A stretch of 7,864 nucleotides of DNA from Nitriliruptoraceae bacterium (lineage in GTDB: Bacteria; Actinomycetota; Nitriliruptoria; Nitriliruptorales; Nitriliruptoraceae): contig SKNK01000088.1 in NCBI GenBank assembly GCA_007120565.1, positions 1 through 7,864 of the forward strand. The letters run 5' to 3'. Each line of letters opens with the position of its first letter. Position 1 is the first letter of the stretch. The position numbers and the translations under genes were made by a program. Positions 1 to 6,714 of the stretch are shown here, in pieces. The notes below the pieces were generated by a model that did no database searches, was not told where the DNA came from, and saw only the letters and a program-made list of their open reading frames with translations.

Positions 1-1512
1 GACCGGGGTGGGGACCGCGACCCCAGGCACGAGGCTCGGGACGGCAAGGGACACCTCGACGGAACACTGCTCGCATCCCGGGGCGGGCGTTGAGAGCGTC
101 AGGCTGCCCGACCAGCGATCGGGGAGCCGATCGGCAGCGTGTTGGCGTGCCACGGCGACCGGCTCTCCAACGGCGAGCTGTCGGGCCGCCTCCGACGAGG
201 CGACCCCGGAGAACACGAAGGTGAGACCGACCAGCCCCAGCTGGAAGGTCAAGGCGATCACCAGGAGCGCCACGGGCAAGATGCCCACGAGCTCTACCGA
301 CGCCTGTCCACTCTCCCGCGCGAAGAGGCGACCTCGGCGAGACTTCTGACGTCGCTTCTCCGGCCACAGTCCGAGGTGCACACCCAACCCATGGATGGCG
401 TCGCGAGCAGGGCTCCCGTTGGCTCGCTCCGGAGCACCGGCGTTCACGGCCGGCTGCAGACCGCGGTAGTCGGCAGGGATGGTCAGGGGGATGCGGGGCA
501 CCGCGACCACCGACTCAACGAGGTCGGGTTGTACGTCGCTGATCCGCGACGCGCGGTTGACCAGGACGTGCACATCCTCGGTCCGGGCCTCCAAGCGACG
601 CCACAACTCCAGCATGCGTTTCGCCGACCGCATCGACGGGACGTCCGGGGTTGCAACGACCACGGCCAGATCGGCCATCTCGACGGCGGTCAGGCTCGCC
701 TCGGTCGCCACACTGCCGACGTCAACGATCACGATGTCGAAGCGAGACCGAAGGGCGCCCAGGATCTGCCTCGTGTGCTGAGCGGTGACATCCTCGGCAT
801 GTTCGCCCTCAGCAGGAGCGAGCAGCAGGTGCAACCCGGACGCGTGGCGGAACACCGCCTCCTCGATGTGTCTCGAGGTGAGATCGTCCGCGACATCGAG
901 GAGATCGACGATGCTGCGACGTTGCTCGATGTCCAAGAGGTTGACGGCATCACCGGTCTGCAGATCGAGGTCCATGAAGCACACGCTGCGTCCCGGTCCA
1001 AGCGACCCTGCCGCCTCCATGGCGAGATGCAACGCCACGGTCGTCGCTCCAACGCCACCCTTCGCGCCGGCGAAGGCGAACACCCGCGCGGTCGCTGCGG
1101 AGGAACCTGCCTCCTCGCTCGTGAATCGCGACCTGACGGACTGGGCCCACCCGGCCGCAGCAGCCAGGTCGGCCTCGAGGGCGTCGACGGAGAGCGGGAG
1201 TCCCGTCACCCCACGGGCACCGGCCTGCATCGCCCCACGGAGCAGCTCCGACGAGGGGTCGTCAACCAGCAGGACGACACCGATCCCCGGGAACCGGGTG
1301 ACCAGATCGTTGGTGAGGTGCAGCTGAGGAAGCGGACCTACCCCCTCGTGCAGGAGCACGACATCGACCCCACCCTCCTCGCACTGCGAGGCGATGGCAG
1401 ATGCCGAGGCGGCGACACCGACGACCTCGAGCTCGGTGGACTCATCGATCGATGCTCGGACCGAGGCCACCAGCTCCGGGTCATCGATCCCCAGGAGCAC
1501 ACGACTACTCAT
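1..1512 (-). CDS. CpaE/TadZ-like ATPase fused to TadE-type pseudopilin (3' end outside window)
   Basis: One uninterrupted frame of 504 visible residues, open at base 1. Residues 1-130 resemble the atypical receiver domain of CpaE/TadZ; the usual phospho-acceptor Asp position reads His55 (DVVLLH), so it is a pseudo-receiver. Residues 143-345 are a MinD/ParA-like ATPase with deviant Walker A (GAKGGVGATT, signature Lys151, the second P-loop Lys replaced by Ala156), Walker A' around Asp181 (FMDLDL) and Walker B DIVIVD (259-264). Residues 385-398 are very basic. Residues 399-444 are a TadE segment (GQASVELVGILP) with one membrane helix (about 407-434), then an extracytoplasmic part with Cys480 and Cys483. 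In Tad systems CpaE/TadZ marks the assembly site and TadE is a minor pseudopilin. ATG overlaps the cpaB stop by 8 bases, with GAGGAGG 6 bases upstream. The fusion is unusual: these are normally separate genes, and no stop exists between the parts. Confidence 0.88.
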   Translation of the reverse strand, partial: MSSRVLLGIDDPELVASVRASIDESTELEVVGVAASASAIASQCEEGGVDVVLLHEGVGPLPQLHLTNDLVTRFPGIGVVLLVDDPSSELLRGAMQAGARGVTGLPLSVDALEADLAAAAGWAQSVRSRFTSEEAGSSAATARVFAFAGAKGGVGATTVALHLAMEAAGSLGPGRSVCFMDLDLQTGDAVNLLDIEQRRSIVDLLDVADDLTSRHIEEAVFRHASGLHLLLAPAEGEHAEDVTAQHTRQILGALRSRFDIVIVDVGSVATEASLTAVEMADLAVVVATPDVPSMRSAKRMLELWRRLEARTEDVHVLVNRASRISDVQPDLVESVVAVPRIPLTIPADYRGLQPAVNAGAPERANGSPARDAIHGLGVHLGLWPEKRRQKSRRGRLFARESGQASVELVGILPVALLVIALTFQLGLVGLTFVFSGVASSEAARQLAVGEPVAVARQHAADRLPDRWSGSLTLSTPAPGCEQCSVEVSLAVPSLVPGVAVPTPV

Positions 1513-2245
1513 CCACACCCTCCTCGTTCTCCGGGGGTGTGATGACGCCGGAGGGGAGCTGGAACATCCGCTCGTGCGACGGCAGTGGCTGGTCATCACC
1601 CGGTGCCAGCAGCCCCAGCCGGACGGTGGTGGCGAAGGACTCCACGTAGGTGAGGATCAGGCTGTCCTCCACCGACAACGCGAAGGTGACCGGCACGACC
1701 CGCGACTCCCCGAACCCGCCCGACGGCGTCTCGTCAGCCTCCACCCGCACGGTGCCGACCTCGATCACACGAGCCGCAGCGACCACGATCTCCGAGCGCG
1801 GCGCCTGCTCCCCCGAGCCGGGGAACGTGGCGTAGATGTCGACCAGGTCTCCTGGGCGAACCTTGCCAGCGACCCCGGTCTCGGCGTCGACCAGGATGGC
1901 CAACTCGCGATCGCCGATCTCGAGCTCGGGGCGTTCACGAACCATCCCGTCCTGCAGGATCGACCCTGAGGTCAGTGGCGAAGCCGCGACCAGTCCCTCG
2001 AGTTCGCTCTGGCTGCGCAAGGCTGCCGCGGGGACCCAGCGTCGGGGCACCATGCGTTCTTCGATGGCCGCCTGCGGGATCGGTTGCTGGATGGGCACGT
2101 CCTCCGTCAGCCACAGGACCGACGTGAGCGGCTCGACCTGGCTCCGGACGTTGGAGACGTAGTTGGTCACGAGCATGAACACGGCGATCCCACCGAGCAC
2201 CGACAGCACCATCAGCACGACCCCGCGACGCTGCTTCGGGTTCAT
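1505..2245 (-). CDS. cpaB: Flp pilus assembly protein CpaB/RcpC (SAF domain)
   Basis: 246 residues. A short basic N terminus (MNPKQRR) is followed by one membrane helix (about residues 8-30), placing the rest outside the membrane. Residues about 44-103 form a SAF-type domain (TEDVPIQQPIPQAAIEERMV through LTSGSILQDGMV) and about 110-215 an RcpC-like domain containing VRPGDLVDIYATF. This is the CpaB/RcpC arrangement found in Tad pilus loci, where in Gram-negatives the protein supports the outer-membrane channel; in a monoderm its role is probably in the periplasm-like space or wall. The frame stays open to 2470, but ATG at 2245 is preferred because the membrane helix follows directly, AAGGAG lies 8 bases upstream, and it overlaps the preceding gene's TGA as ATGA, a sign of translational coupling. 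The acidic C terminus (PENEEGVDE) ends inside the start of the CpaE-TadE gene. Confidence 0.88.
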   Translation of the reverse strand: MNPKQRRGVVLMVLSVLGGIAVFMLVTNYVSNVRSQVEPLTSVLWLTEDVPIQQPIPQAAIEERMVPRRWVPAAALRSQSELEGLVAASPLTSGSILQDGMVRERPELEIGDRELAILVDAETGVAGKVRPGDLVDIYATFPGSGEQAPRSEIVVAAARVIEVGTVRVEADETPSGGFGESRVVPVTFALSVEDSLILTYVESFATTVRLGLLAPGDDQPLPSHERMFQLPSGVITPPENEEGVDE

Positions 2246-3213
2246 GTGCGCGGCTCCTTGTGCTCGGTGTGTGACGGGTCGGGTGATGGGGGCGGCAGCG
2301 ATGACAGCGCCGGTGGGGAGGCCCCCCCGGGTGGCGGCGCCGGTGGTGCTGCCTCGTGGTCGATGGGCGGGAGCGAGGCCCCACCAACGCCGACCGGCGT
2401 GTCCATGGCGAGCCCGGCCCCACACCGGTCGCACCGCTCCCGGCGACTGGGCTCGCCGCACCAAGCGCAATCCACGAGGGGCTGCTTGGCCAACGCCGCG
2501 GAGAGCAGCGCGTCGGGGGTCCCGACCGTGGCCGCGACCTCGATGAACCGCCTAGCTCCCCACCATGCCTTCGAGGCCTCCGGCGCGGATACCAGGTCGA
2601 TCTTGGCGGGCCGCAGGGCCTCCCGCAGTACACCGCCACGCCACGTCTCGTTGCCATCGACGTCAGCGACGAGCGCCCGCGACCCTTCGGACAGGCCGAG
2701 GTCCAAGGCAGAACCGTCTGCCGGCCTCGCGGAGGGTGCCGGTGCGACACGAACGACGAACCCCCGGCGGCTGACGTACGACCGCGCGTGCAGGGACATC
2801 GGGACATCGACGTGCTCGAGCCCAGCGACAGAGGAGGTCCACGCCAGGGAGACGATCTGTGACTCGATGGCCGAGGCCAGCGAGACCGCCGCCTCGGCGC
2901 GAGCGAACCGTTGGAGGACCCTGCCCAGCCCGGCAACGACCAGGGCCGCGGCCAGCGGTGGCAGTGACGTATCGACGATCAGCAGACGGTGGGGTCCCAG
3001 GACACGGCGAGTCGTCGCGTAGGCAGCCCGTTGAGGAGGCGGACCCCAGGTGGGGACCACGGCGATGGCCGGTTCACCGTCAGGAAGGTGGGAGCGGAGG
3101 GTCTCCACCAGCGAGGCGGTCTGATCGGGGTGGTCGATCGCAGGCAGGTCGATGGGGCGGCGCTGTCCATCGAAAGCGCCACTCACACCGATCCCGGCGG
3201 CGATCACCGTCAC
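2242..3213 (-). CDS. Tad-operon protein of unknown function with C-terminal zinc-binding motif; possible degenerate Hsp70/actin-like fold
   Basis: 323 residues, not confidently recognised. GTG start at 3213, with AAGGGG 6 bases upstream. The N-terminal 230 residues are mixed alpha/beta in appearance, with no signal peptide or clear membrane helix, so probably cytoplasmic. Weak Hsp70-like reminiscences are visible: an opening strand-and-turn (VIAAGIGVSGAF), AIAVVPTW followed by a Q-R pair near 50-62, then LLIVDTSLPPLAAAL at 77-91, and PEASKAWWGARRFIEVA at 211-227 recalling the Hsp70 P..A.A.GAA..A helix. The nucleotide-binding glycine/Asp signatures are missing, so it would be a non-ATPase relic if real. 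Cys249, Cys252, Cys261 and Cys264 form a CX2C-X8-CX2C zinc knuckle or ribbon, followed by a Pro/Ala-rich, likely disordered tail (about 275-323). The 4-base overlap with cpaB places it in the Tad operon, perhaps as a pilus accessory or partner-binding protein (inference). Confidence 0.8.
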   Translation of the reverse strand: MTVIAAGIGVSGAFDGQRRPIDLPAIDHPDQTASLVETLRSHLPDGEPAIAVVPTWGPPPQRAAYATTRRVLGPHRLLIVDTSLPPLAAALVVAGLGRVLQRFARAEAAVSLASAIESQIVSLAWTSSVAGLEHVDVPMSLHARSYVSRRGFVVRVAPAPSARPADGSALDLGLSEGSRALVADVDGNETWRGGVLREALRPAKIDLVSAPEASKAWWGARRFIEVAATVGTPDALLSAALAKQPLVDCAWCGEPSRRERCDRCGAGLAMDTPVGVGGASLPPIDHEAAPPAPPPGGASPPALSSLPPPSPDPSHTEHKEPRT

Positions 3214-3279
3214 AACAACCCCTTCCCCAAGGGCAACACGAACCCCCCTACCGGCACACGGCCCCCTACATCAGGCGAT

Positions 3280-3972
3280 CTACTCACTCGGTAGATCGTC
3301 CAGGTCGACGGTCGGCAGCACGACTTCGACCCGGCGGTTGCGTGCCCGCCCTTCGGGGTTGTCCGAGCCATCCTCGAGGGTGTTGTCAGCGACGGGATCG
3401 TTGGGACCCAACCCCTCGGTGGTCAGCAGGCCGGGATCGATCCCCGCATCGATCAGGTGGTCGGCGACGGCTTCGGCCCGCTCCTTCGACAGTTGCAGGT
3501 TGTAGTCGTCGTCTCCGACGTTGTCGGTGTGGCCCTTGACGATCGCGGGGGCGTCCTCGAGCAGTTCGAGCACCTCGACGATGCCGTCGAGCACCTCCGA
3601 GGCTTCGGACCGCAGATCCGCCGAGTCGAAGTCGAACAGGACGGTGTCGGGGATCTCGACGACAGCGCCCTCGGGTTCGGCCTCGGCCTCAAGGTCGCTG
3701 AGGATCTCCGCAACACGCACCTCAACGTCGGAACGGTCCACCTCGCCGGTCACGGTGAGGGACGAGCCGGAGCCCTGTCCCTCTTCGTCCTGCTCCGTCC
3801 CCGCGTCCTCCGGAGTCTCCTCCGCGGCCGGCGCTTCCTCGGCGGCCAGCCCATCCTCCTCGGTCGACGAGGACACCTCGGGCGCTGCCGTCGCTTCCGG
3901 CGACTCGTCTCCCGAACAGGCTGCGAGCGCGATGCCGGACAGCAACAACGCACATACCAACCCCCGTCGCAT
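3280..3972 (-). CDS. OmpA-family peptidoglycan-binding lipoprotein
   Basis: 230 residues. A lipoprotein signal peptide (MRRGLVCALLLSGIALAAC, lipobox LAAC, lipidated Cys19) anchors it to the outer face of the membrane. Residues 20-75 are a low-complexity acidic linker rich in Glu, Ala, Ser and Pro. The C-terminal OmpA domain spans about 105-220: VLFDFDSADL, the HTDN motif with GDDDYNLQLSKERAEAV, an EGLGPNDPVADN segment, and the closing RARNRRVEVVLP. The Asp of HTDN and the Arg in NRRVEV match the positions that grip diaminopimelate in the family, so binding to the cell wall is expected. ATG at 3972 is chosen over a GTG at 3978 because GGAGG sits 6 bases before the ATG but directly abuts the GTG. 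It lies 66 bases upstream of the Tad genes on the same strand and may be co-transcribed. A wall-anchoring role for the pilus machine is inference. Confidence 0.9.
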   Translation of the reverse strand: MRRGLVCALLLSGIALAACSGDESPEATAAPEVSSSTEEDGLAAEEAPAAEETPEDAGTEQDEEGQGSGSSLTVTGEVDRSDVEVRVAEILSDLEAEAEPEGAVVEIPDTVLFDFDSADLRSEASEVLDGIVEVLELLEDAPAIVKGHTDNVGDDDYNLQLSKERAEAVADHLIDAGIDPGLLTTEGLGPNDPVADNTLEDGSDNPEGRARNRRVEVVLPTVDLDDLPSE

Positions 3973-4143
3973 GTCCACCCTCCGTCGTGATCGCTGCCGT
4001 CGACCGAACCCGGCAGCCAGGTATCGCCGACCTCGTACTCATCGGCCGGCGCGACGTCGACACAGGGTGCCGACCGGTCCATCTCGTGATGCGCTCGTTA
4101 TGCGCCGAATGGCGCGGAAGGATAGCCCACGAGAAGGTGTACA

Positions 4144-4161
4144 GCCGTCCACACGGACGGC
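4144..4161 (-). terminator. Candidate hairpin terminator after the small lipoprotein gene
   Basis: A perfect 7-bp stem (GCCGTCC/GGACGGC, 4144-4150 with 4155-4161) and a 4-base ACAC loop lie 20 bases past the minus-strand stop at 4181. No T-tract follows on the minus strand, which is common for GC-rich actinobacterial terminators but lowers confidence. A second small dyad (GCGCC GAAT GGCGC, 4102-4115) follows it. The 207-bp gap 3973-4180 also must hold any separate promoter for the OmpA-type gene; TATCCT on the minus strand at 4124-4119 is a possible -10, without a convincing -35. Confidence 0.45.
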
Positions 4162-4180
4162 GCGACCATCCAGAAGGACG

Positions 4181-4606
4181 TCAACTGCGGATGGGGACGT
4201 CGCGTCGTGACCCATCGGGGTTGCCGACCGCGCAACGCGCCGTGCGTGCACCATCGTCCCACGCGGCCTCATCCGGGACCGCGACGTCGAGGTCGAGCTG
4301 GCTCGTGCCGTAGGGCTGACCGACGTAGTCCTCGAAGATCGCCGCGCAGCGGGCGAAGACCCAGCGGCTCACCTCGGCGTCACCGGGGTGCTCCTCGAAG
4401 CCGTCAACCTCGACCAGCCCGATGACCTCGAGATGGTGCGGCCGATCGCAGTCGATCGTCGAGGTCGACACCTCTCCCTCGGCGTCCTGCACGAACTCCA
4501 GGCAGCTTCCCGCCTCGAGGTCATCATCCCCGAAGAACCCACACCCCGAGAGCGCCGCCGCAGCTACGGCCATGACCACGGATCGGCGCCAACGTCTCGT
4601 CTGCAT
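4181..4606 (-). CDS. Small lipoprotein, Septum-formation (PF13845-like) family
   Basis: 141 residues. Signal peptide of the lipoprotein type: basic start (MQTRRWRRS), hydrophobic core, lipobox LSGC with Cys22 lipidated. The exported part (23-141) fits the actinobacterial 'Septum formation' domain: a Cys in an AGSCLEFVQ-like segment (Cys35), DCDRPHHLEVIG (Cys53, with the PHxxEV signature), RWVFARCAAIFEDYVGQPYG (Cys87), and a Trp-Asp-Asp-Gly stretch followed by RTARCAVG (Cys125). The four cysteines probably form two disulfides outside the membrane. The family name comes from a few division-associated members; most are uncharacterised, so the function here is unknown. ATG at 4606 has a GAGGGG-type purine run upstream. 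It is separated from the OmpA-type gene by 208 bases and a hairpin, so it is probably its own unit. Confidence 0.85.
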   Translation of the reverse strand: MQTRRWRRSVVMAVAAAALSGCGFFGDDDLEAGSCLEFVQDAEGEVSTSTIDCDRPHHLEVIGLVEVDGFEEHPGDAEVSRWVFARCAAIFEDYVGQPYGTSQLDLDVAVPDEAAWDDGARTARCAVGNPDGSRRDVPIRS

Positions 4607-4679
4607 GGAGCATCCCCCCTCGATCGGCGGGGTAGTCTAGCGCTCGCCTGCGCAGTACCGACCGACGGGGAAGCTCGCC
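4607..4679. promoter_or_regulatory. Divergent promoter region between lipoprotein and DUF192 genes
   Basis: These 73 bases separate two divergently read genes and so must contain both start signals. The minus strand has TAGACT (4639-4634), a TANNNT -10-like hexamer 28 bases before the lipoprotein ATG. The plus strand has the overlapping TAGTCT (4633-4638), 42 bases before the DUF192 ATG. Neither has a clear -35, so the hexamers are only candidates. The GGGGAAG at 4667-4673 is the DUF192 ribosome-binding site, 6 bases before ATG 4680. Confidence 0.3.
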
Positions 4680-5117
4680 ATGGCGCTGAGCGGATCTCGT
4701 GAGCCGAACTGCCCTGGCGACGACCTCACCGGCACCCTCCTGATCGATGGTCGCGTCGCCGCCCGCTTGGAGATGGCGACGACCGCACGGACCCGAGCAC
4801 GGGGTCTCCTTGGGCGTAGCGGCGTCGACGGCGCGATCTGGCTGACTCCCTGTCGGCAGGTCCACACGATGGGCATGCGGTTCCCCATCGACGTCGCGTT
4901 CATCGACCGTAGGGGACGGGTCCTACGCACGAAGCGACTCCGTCCATGGCGGCTCAGCCCCTTGGCGATCCGTGCGGTCGGCGTGTTGGAGGCGGAAGCT
5001 GGAGCGTTCGCGCGGTGGGGGATCGTCGAGGGAGCACAGGTCGAGCTCCGTCCAGATGACTGGGACGGAACCACACCACCTCTGCCCCGACGTAGGTGGC
5101 TACCCGGTCGGCGCTAG
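4680..5117 (+). CDS. DUF192 family protein
   Basis: 145 residues. The DUF192 core covers about residues 18-125: TLLIDGRVAARLEMATTART, the RARGLLGRSG signature (39-48), an IWLTPCRQVHTMGMRFPIDVAF-like strand pair (53-74, equivalent to the family's F-W-M-kn-T..PLD.aF block), the DRRGRVL turn (76-82), and the VLEAEAGAFARWGIVEGAQVEL end (102-123). The biochemical function of the family is unknown. Many homologues are exported, but this one shows no signal peptide, so it is probably cytoplasmic. ATG 4680 follows a GGGGAAG ribosome-binding site. The C-terminal tail (RRRWLPGRR) is strongly basic. In actinobacterial genomes DUF192 genes are often seen beside Tad pilus loci, and this one lies 0.7 kb from the OmpA-type gene; a shared role is inference only. 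Confidence 0.87.
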   Translation: MALSGSREPNCPGDDLTGTLLIDGRVAARLEMATTARTRARGLLGRSGVDGAIWLTPCRQVHTMGMRFPIDVAFIDRRGRVLRTKRLRPWRLSPLAIRAVGVLEAEAGAFARWGIVEGAQVELRPDDWDGTTPPLPRRRWLPGRR

Positions 5118-5124
5118 CCACCTA
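5093..5124. terminator. Perfect 10-bp inverted repeat spanning two convergent stop codons
   Basis: TAGGTGGCTA (5093-5102) and TAGCCACCTA (5115-5124) are perfect inverted copies separated by a 12-base GC-rich loop. The right arm contains the plus-strand TAG (5115-5117) of the DUF192 gene and, read on the minus strand, the TAG (5124-5122) of the amidase gene. Because both genes end here facing each other, the hairpin can form in either transcript, which suggests a bidirectional terminator. No T-tract flanks it. Confidence 0.6.
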
Positions 5125-6585
5125 GATGCAGGCCGGGGGGTGCCCAGCGTGCCACGGGCTGGCTGCTTCCAGCTGCTGCCCCAAGCGGAACAGGGTGGCC
5201 TCGTCCCAAGGCCGTCCGACGAACTGCACACCGATCGGGCCGACCTCGGCGTCGTGGTGCACCGGCAAGCTGATCGCCGGCTGTCCGGTCAGGTTCGCCA
5301 ACGGTGTCAGCCCGACGAAGGCCGTCTGGTCGTCGAAGATGTCCTTCCCCTGCCACCCGTCGAAGTGTCCGTTGGGGCGCGACGGGCTCGTCAGCGTGGG
5401 ATGCAGGACGACATCGAGGTAGCGCGTCGCCACCACCAGACGGCGAGCCATGAGCTGGAGTTGGAACTGCGCGGCGGCGTACTGGCCGGCCGAACGGGTG
5501 CGGCCGACCTCCTCGAGCCACTGGTTCACCGGTTCGTAGGTCGTGGGATCGAAGGGCTGCGCGGCGATCCCCGCCGACCACAGGGTGAGCAGCAGGTCCG
5601 GAAGCGCATCGGAGACGGGGAGCTCCACCTCCTCGACGTGGTGCCCGAGGTCCTCGAGCAACGCGACCGTCTTGGCAAGCGCAACATCGCTGCTCGGATG
5701 GAGCCCTTCGGGGCTGAAGGGTGTCTGGCGGGTGACCCCGATGCGTAGCCGGCCAGGATCGACGCCGACCTCGTCGCTCCAGGGCCGCGACGGTGGCGGC
5801 GCGTGGCCCGGGTCACCGGGTTCGTAGCCCGCCATGATGTCCAGGGCGAGGGCCGCGTCAGCGACGGTCCGGGTGAGGGCACCGCTGGTCGACAAGCCGA
5901 AGGCGGACTCGCCGAACATCGGGGCGTTGGAGATCCGGTCGCGTGAGGGCTTCAGCCCCACCACACCGTTGACCGACGCCGGGATGCGGATCGACCCTGC
6001 ACCGTCCGAGCCGTGGGCCAACGCGCACAACCCCGCCGCCAGCGCGGCACCCGCGCCACCGGACGAGCCACCCGCGTTGCGCTCCGGATCCCACGGGGTC
6101 GCGCACCTCCCGAGCAGCTCGGTGTCGGTGTGCCCGATCGACCCCAGTTCCGACACGTTGGTCTTGCCGAGGGCGATCGCTCCCGCGTCGATGAGCCGGG
6201 CGACGTTGGCGTCGGTGTATCGGGCAACGTGGTCGGCGAACCCCCGCGTCCCTCGGGTCGTACGCACCCCCTCGAGGAAGTTGAGATCCTTGATCGAGAC
6301 CGGCACCCCGTGGAGTGGACCAAGCGGCTCCCCCGATGCGGTGCGGTCATCCGCCGCGCGCGCTTGCTCCAACGCTCGCTCCGGCACCACCTCGACGTAG
6401 CTCCCGAAGGCCGGGTCGAACCGAGCGATCCGCTGGAGGAAGAGGTCGGTCAGTTCCGAGGCGGAGACCTCGCCCTCCGCGATCAACCGGGCTTGATCGC
6501 TGGCAGAGGCGAAGGCGAGATCATCGGCAGCAGGCACAGCAGGTCCCAGATCGGCGAGCGCGAACGCTAGCCGCGAGCTGGGCAT
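5122..6585 (-). CDS. Amidase-signature family amidase
   Basis: 487 residues, a normal length for the amidase signature (AS) family, which hydrolyses C-N bonds of amides through a Ser-cisSer-Lys triad. Visible residues: Lys99 in GVPVSIKDLN, the cis-Ser Ser174 in AGGSSGGAGAALAAG, and the nucleophile Ser198 in GSDGAGSIRIPAS. The spacings (75 and 24 residues) equal those of the well-studied AS enzyme FAAH. LHGVPVSIKD, a GKTNVSELG stretch (140-148) and GVVGLKPSRDRIS (207-219) are further family blocks; PIGVQFVGRPWDEATLFRLG is the usual C-terminal block. No gatB or gatC lies nearby, and the protein resembles broad-substrate amidases (aryl-acylamidase or cyclic-dimer-hydrolase type) more than GatA; the substrate is unknown. 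There is no signal peptide, so it is probably cytoplasmic. ATG 6585 was chosen because homology-like sequence begins there; a GTG 36 bases upstream is possible. The frame stays open far upstream, but that part is antisense to other genes. Confidence 0.92.
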   Translation of the reverse strand: MPSSRLAFALADLGPAVPAADDLAFASASDQARLIAEGEVSASELTDLFLQRIARFDPAFGSYVEVVPERALEQARAADDRTASGEPLGPLHGVPVSIKDLNFLEGVRTTRGTRGFADHVARYTDANVARLIDAGAIALGKTNVSELGSIGHTDTELLGRCATPWDPERNAGGSSGGAGAALAAGLCALAHGSDGAGSIRIPASVNGVVGLKPSRDRISNAPMFGESAFGLSTSGALTRTVADAALALDIMAGYEPGDPGHAPPPSRPWSDEVGVDPGRLRIGVTRQTPFSPEGLHPSSDVALAKTVALLEDLGHHVEEVELPVSDALPDLLLTLWSAGIAAQPFDPTTYEPVNQWLEEVGRTRSAGQYAAAQFQLQLMARRLVVATRYLDVVLHPTLTSPSRPNGHFDGWQGKDIFDDQTAFVGLTPLANLTGQPAISLPVHHDAEVGPIGVQFVGRPWDEATLFRLGQQLEAASPWHAGHPPACI

Positions 6586-6714
6586 CGAGGTGCCCCAGCC
6601 GTCGCCGGCGCGGGGCACGGCCCGACGACCGGGCCGAGTTGGACACGGGTGCGTACGCTCGCACCACAGCGGATGCCGCACCGGCCGCTGACCGACCTGA
6701 CGAGAGGACCCACC
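6586..6714. promoter_or_regulatory. Divergent intergenic region with two adjacent dyads
   Basis: This 129-bp gap between the amidase and the Asp-rich peptide gene must hold start signals in both directions. It contains two perfect 6-bp dyads: CGGCCC/GGGCCG (6618-6623 and 6631-6636, 7-base gap) and GGTGCG/CGCACC (6648-6653 and 6660-6665, 6-base gap). A TTGGAC at 6639-6644 resembles a -35 but has no suitable -10 at 16-18 bases. The dyads could be operator sites or leader hairpins; dyads are common by chance in GC-rich DNA. Confidence 0.3.

Noticed and set aside
361..480. An independent start for a separate TadE gene (TTG or GTG codons near residues 376-378 of the fusion).
   Set aside because: No ribosome-binding site precedes them and the ATPase frame has no stop, so a separate gene would require an internal start inside an open frame.
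139..1542. A 467-codon plus-strand open frame.
   Set aside because: It is a codon-aligned shadow of the minus-strand CpaE-TadE gene in GC-rich DNA. Its product has no recognisable domain and is rich in His, Arg, Gly and Asp.
3750..4082. A minus-strand frame (MDRSAPCVDVAPADEYEVGD...) upstream of and overlapping the OmpA-type gene, with coding-like third-position GC in its first 36 codons.
   Set aside because: It overlaps the lipoprotein gene by more than 220 bases in another frame, has no proper ribosome-binding site and shows no known domain. A short remnant or tiny gene cannot be excluded.
6639..6659. TTGGAC plus TACGCT considered as a promoter for the Asp-rich gene.
   Set aside because: The spacing is only 9 bases, too short for a standard -35/-10 pair, and no better -10 follows.
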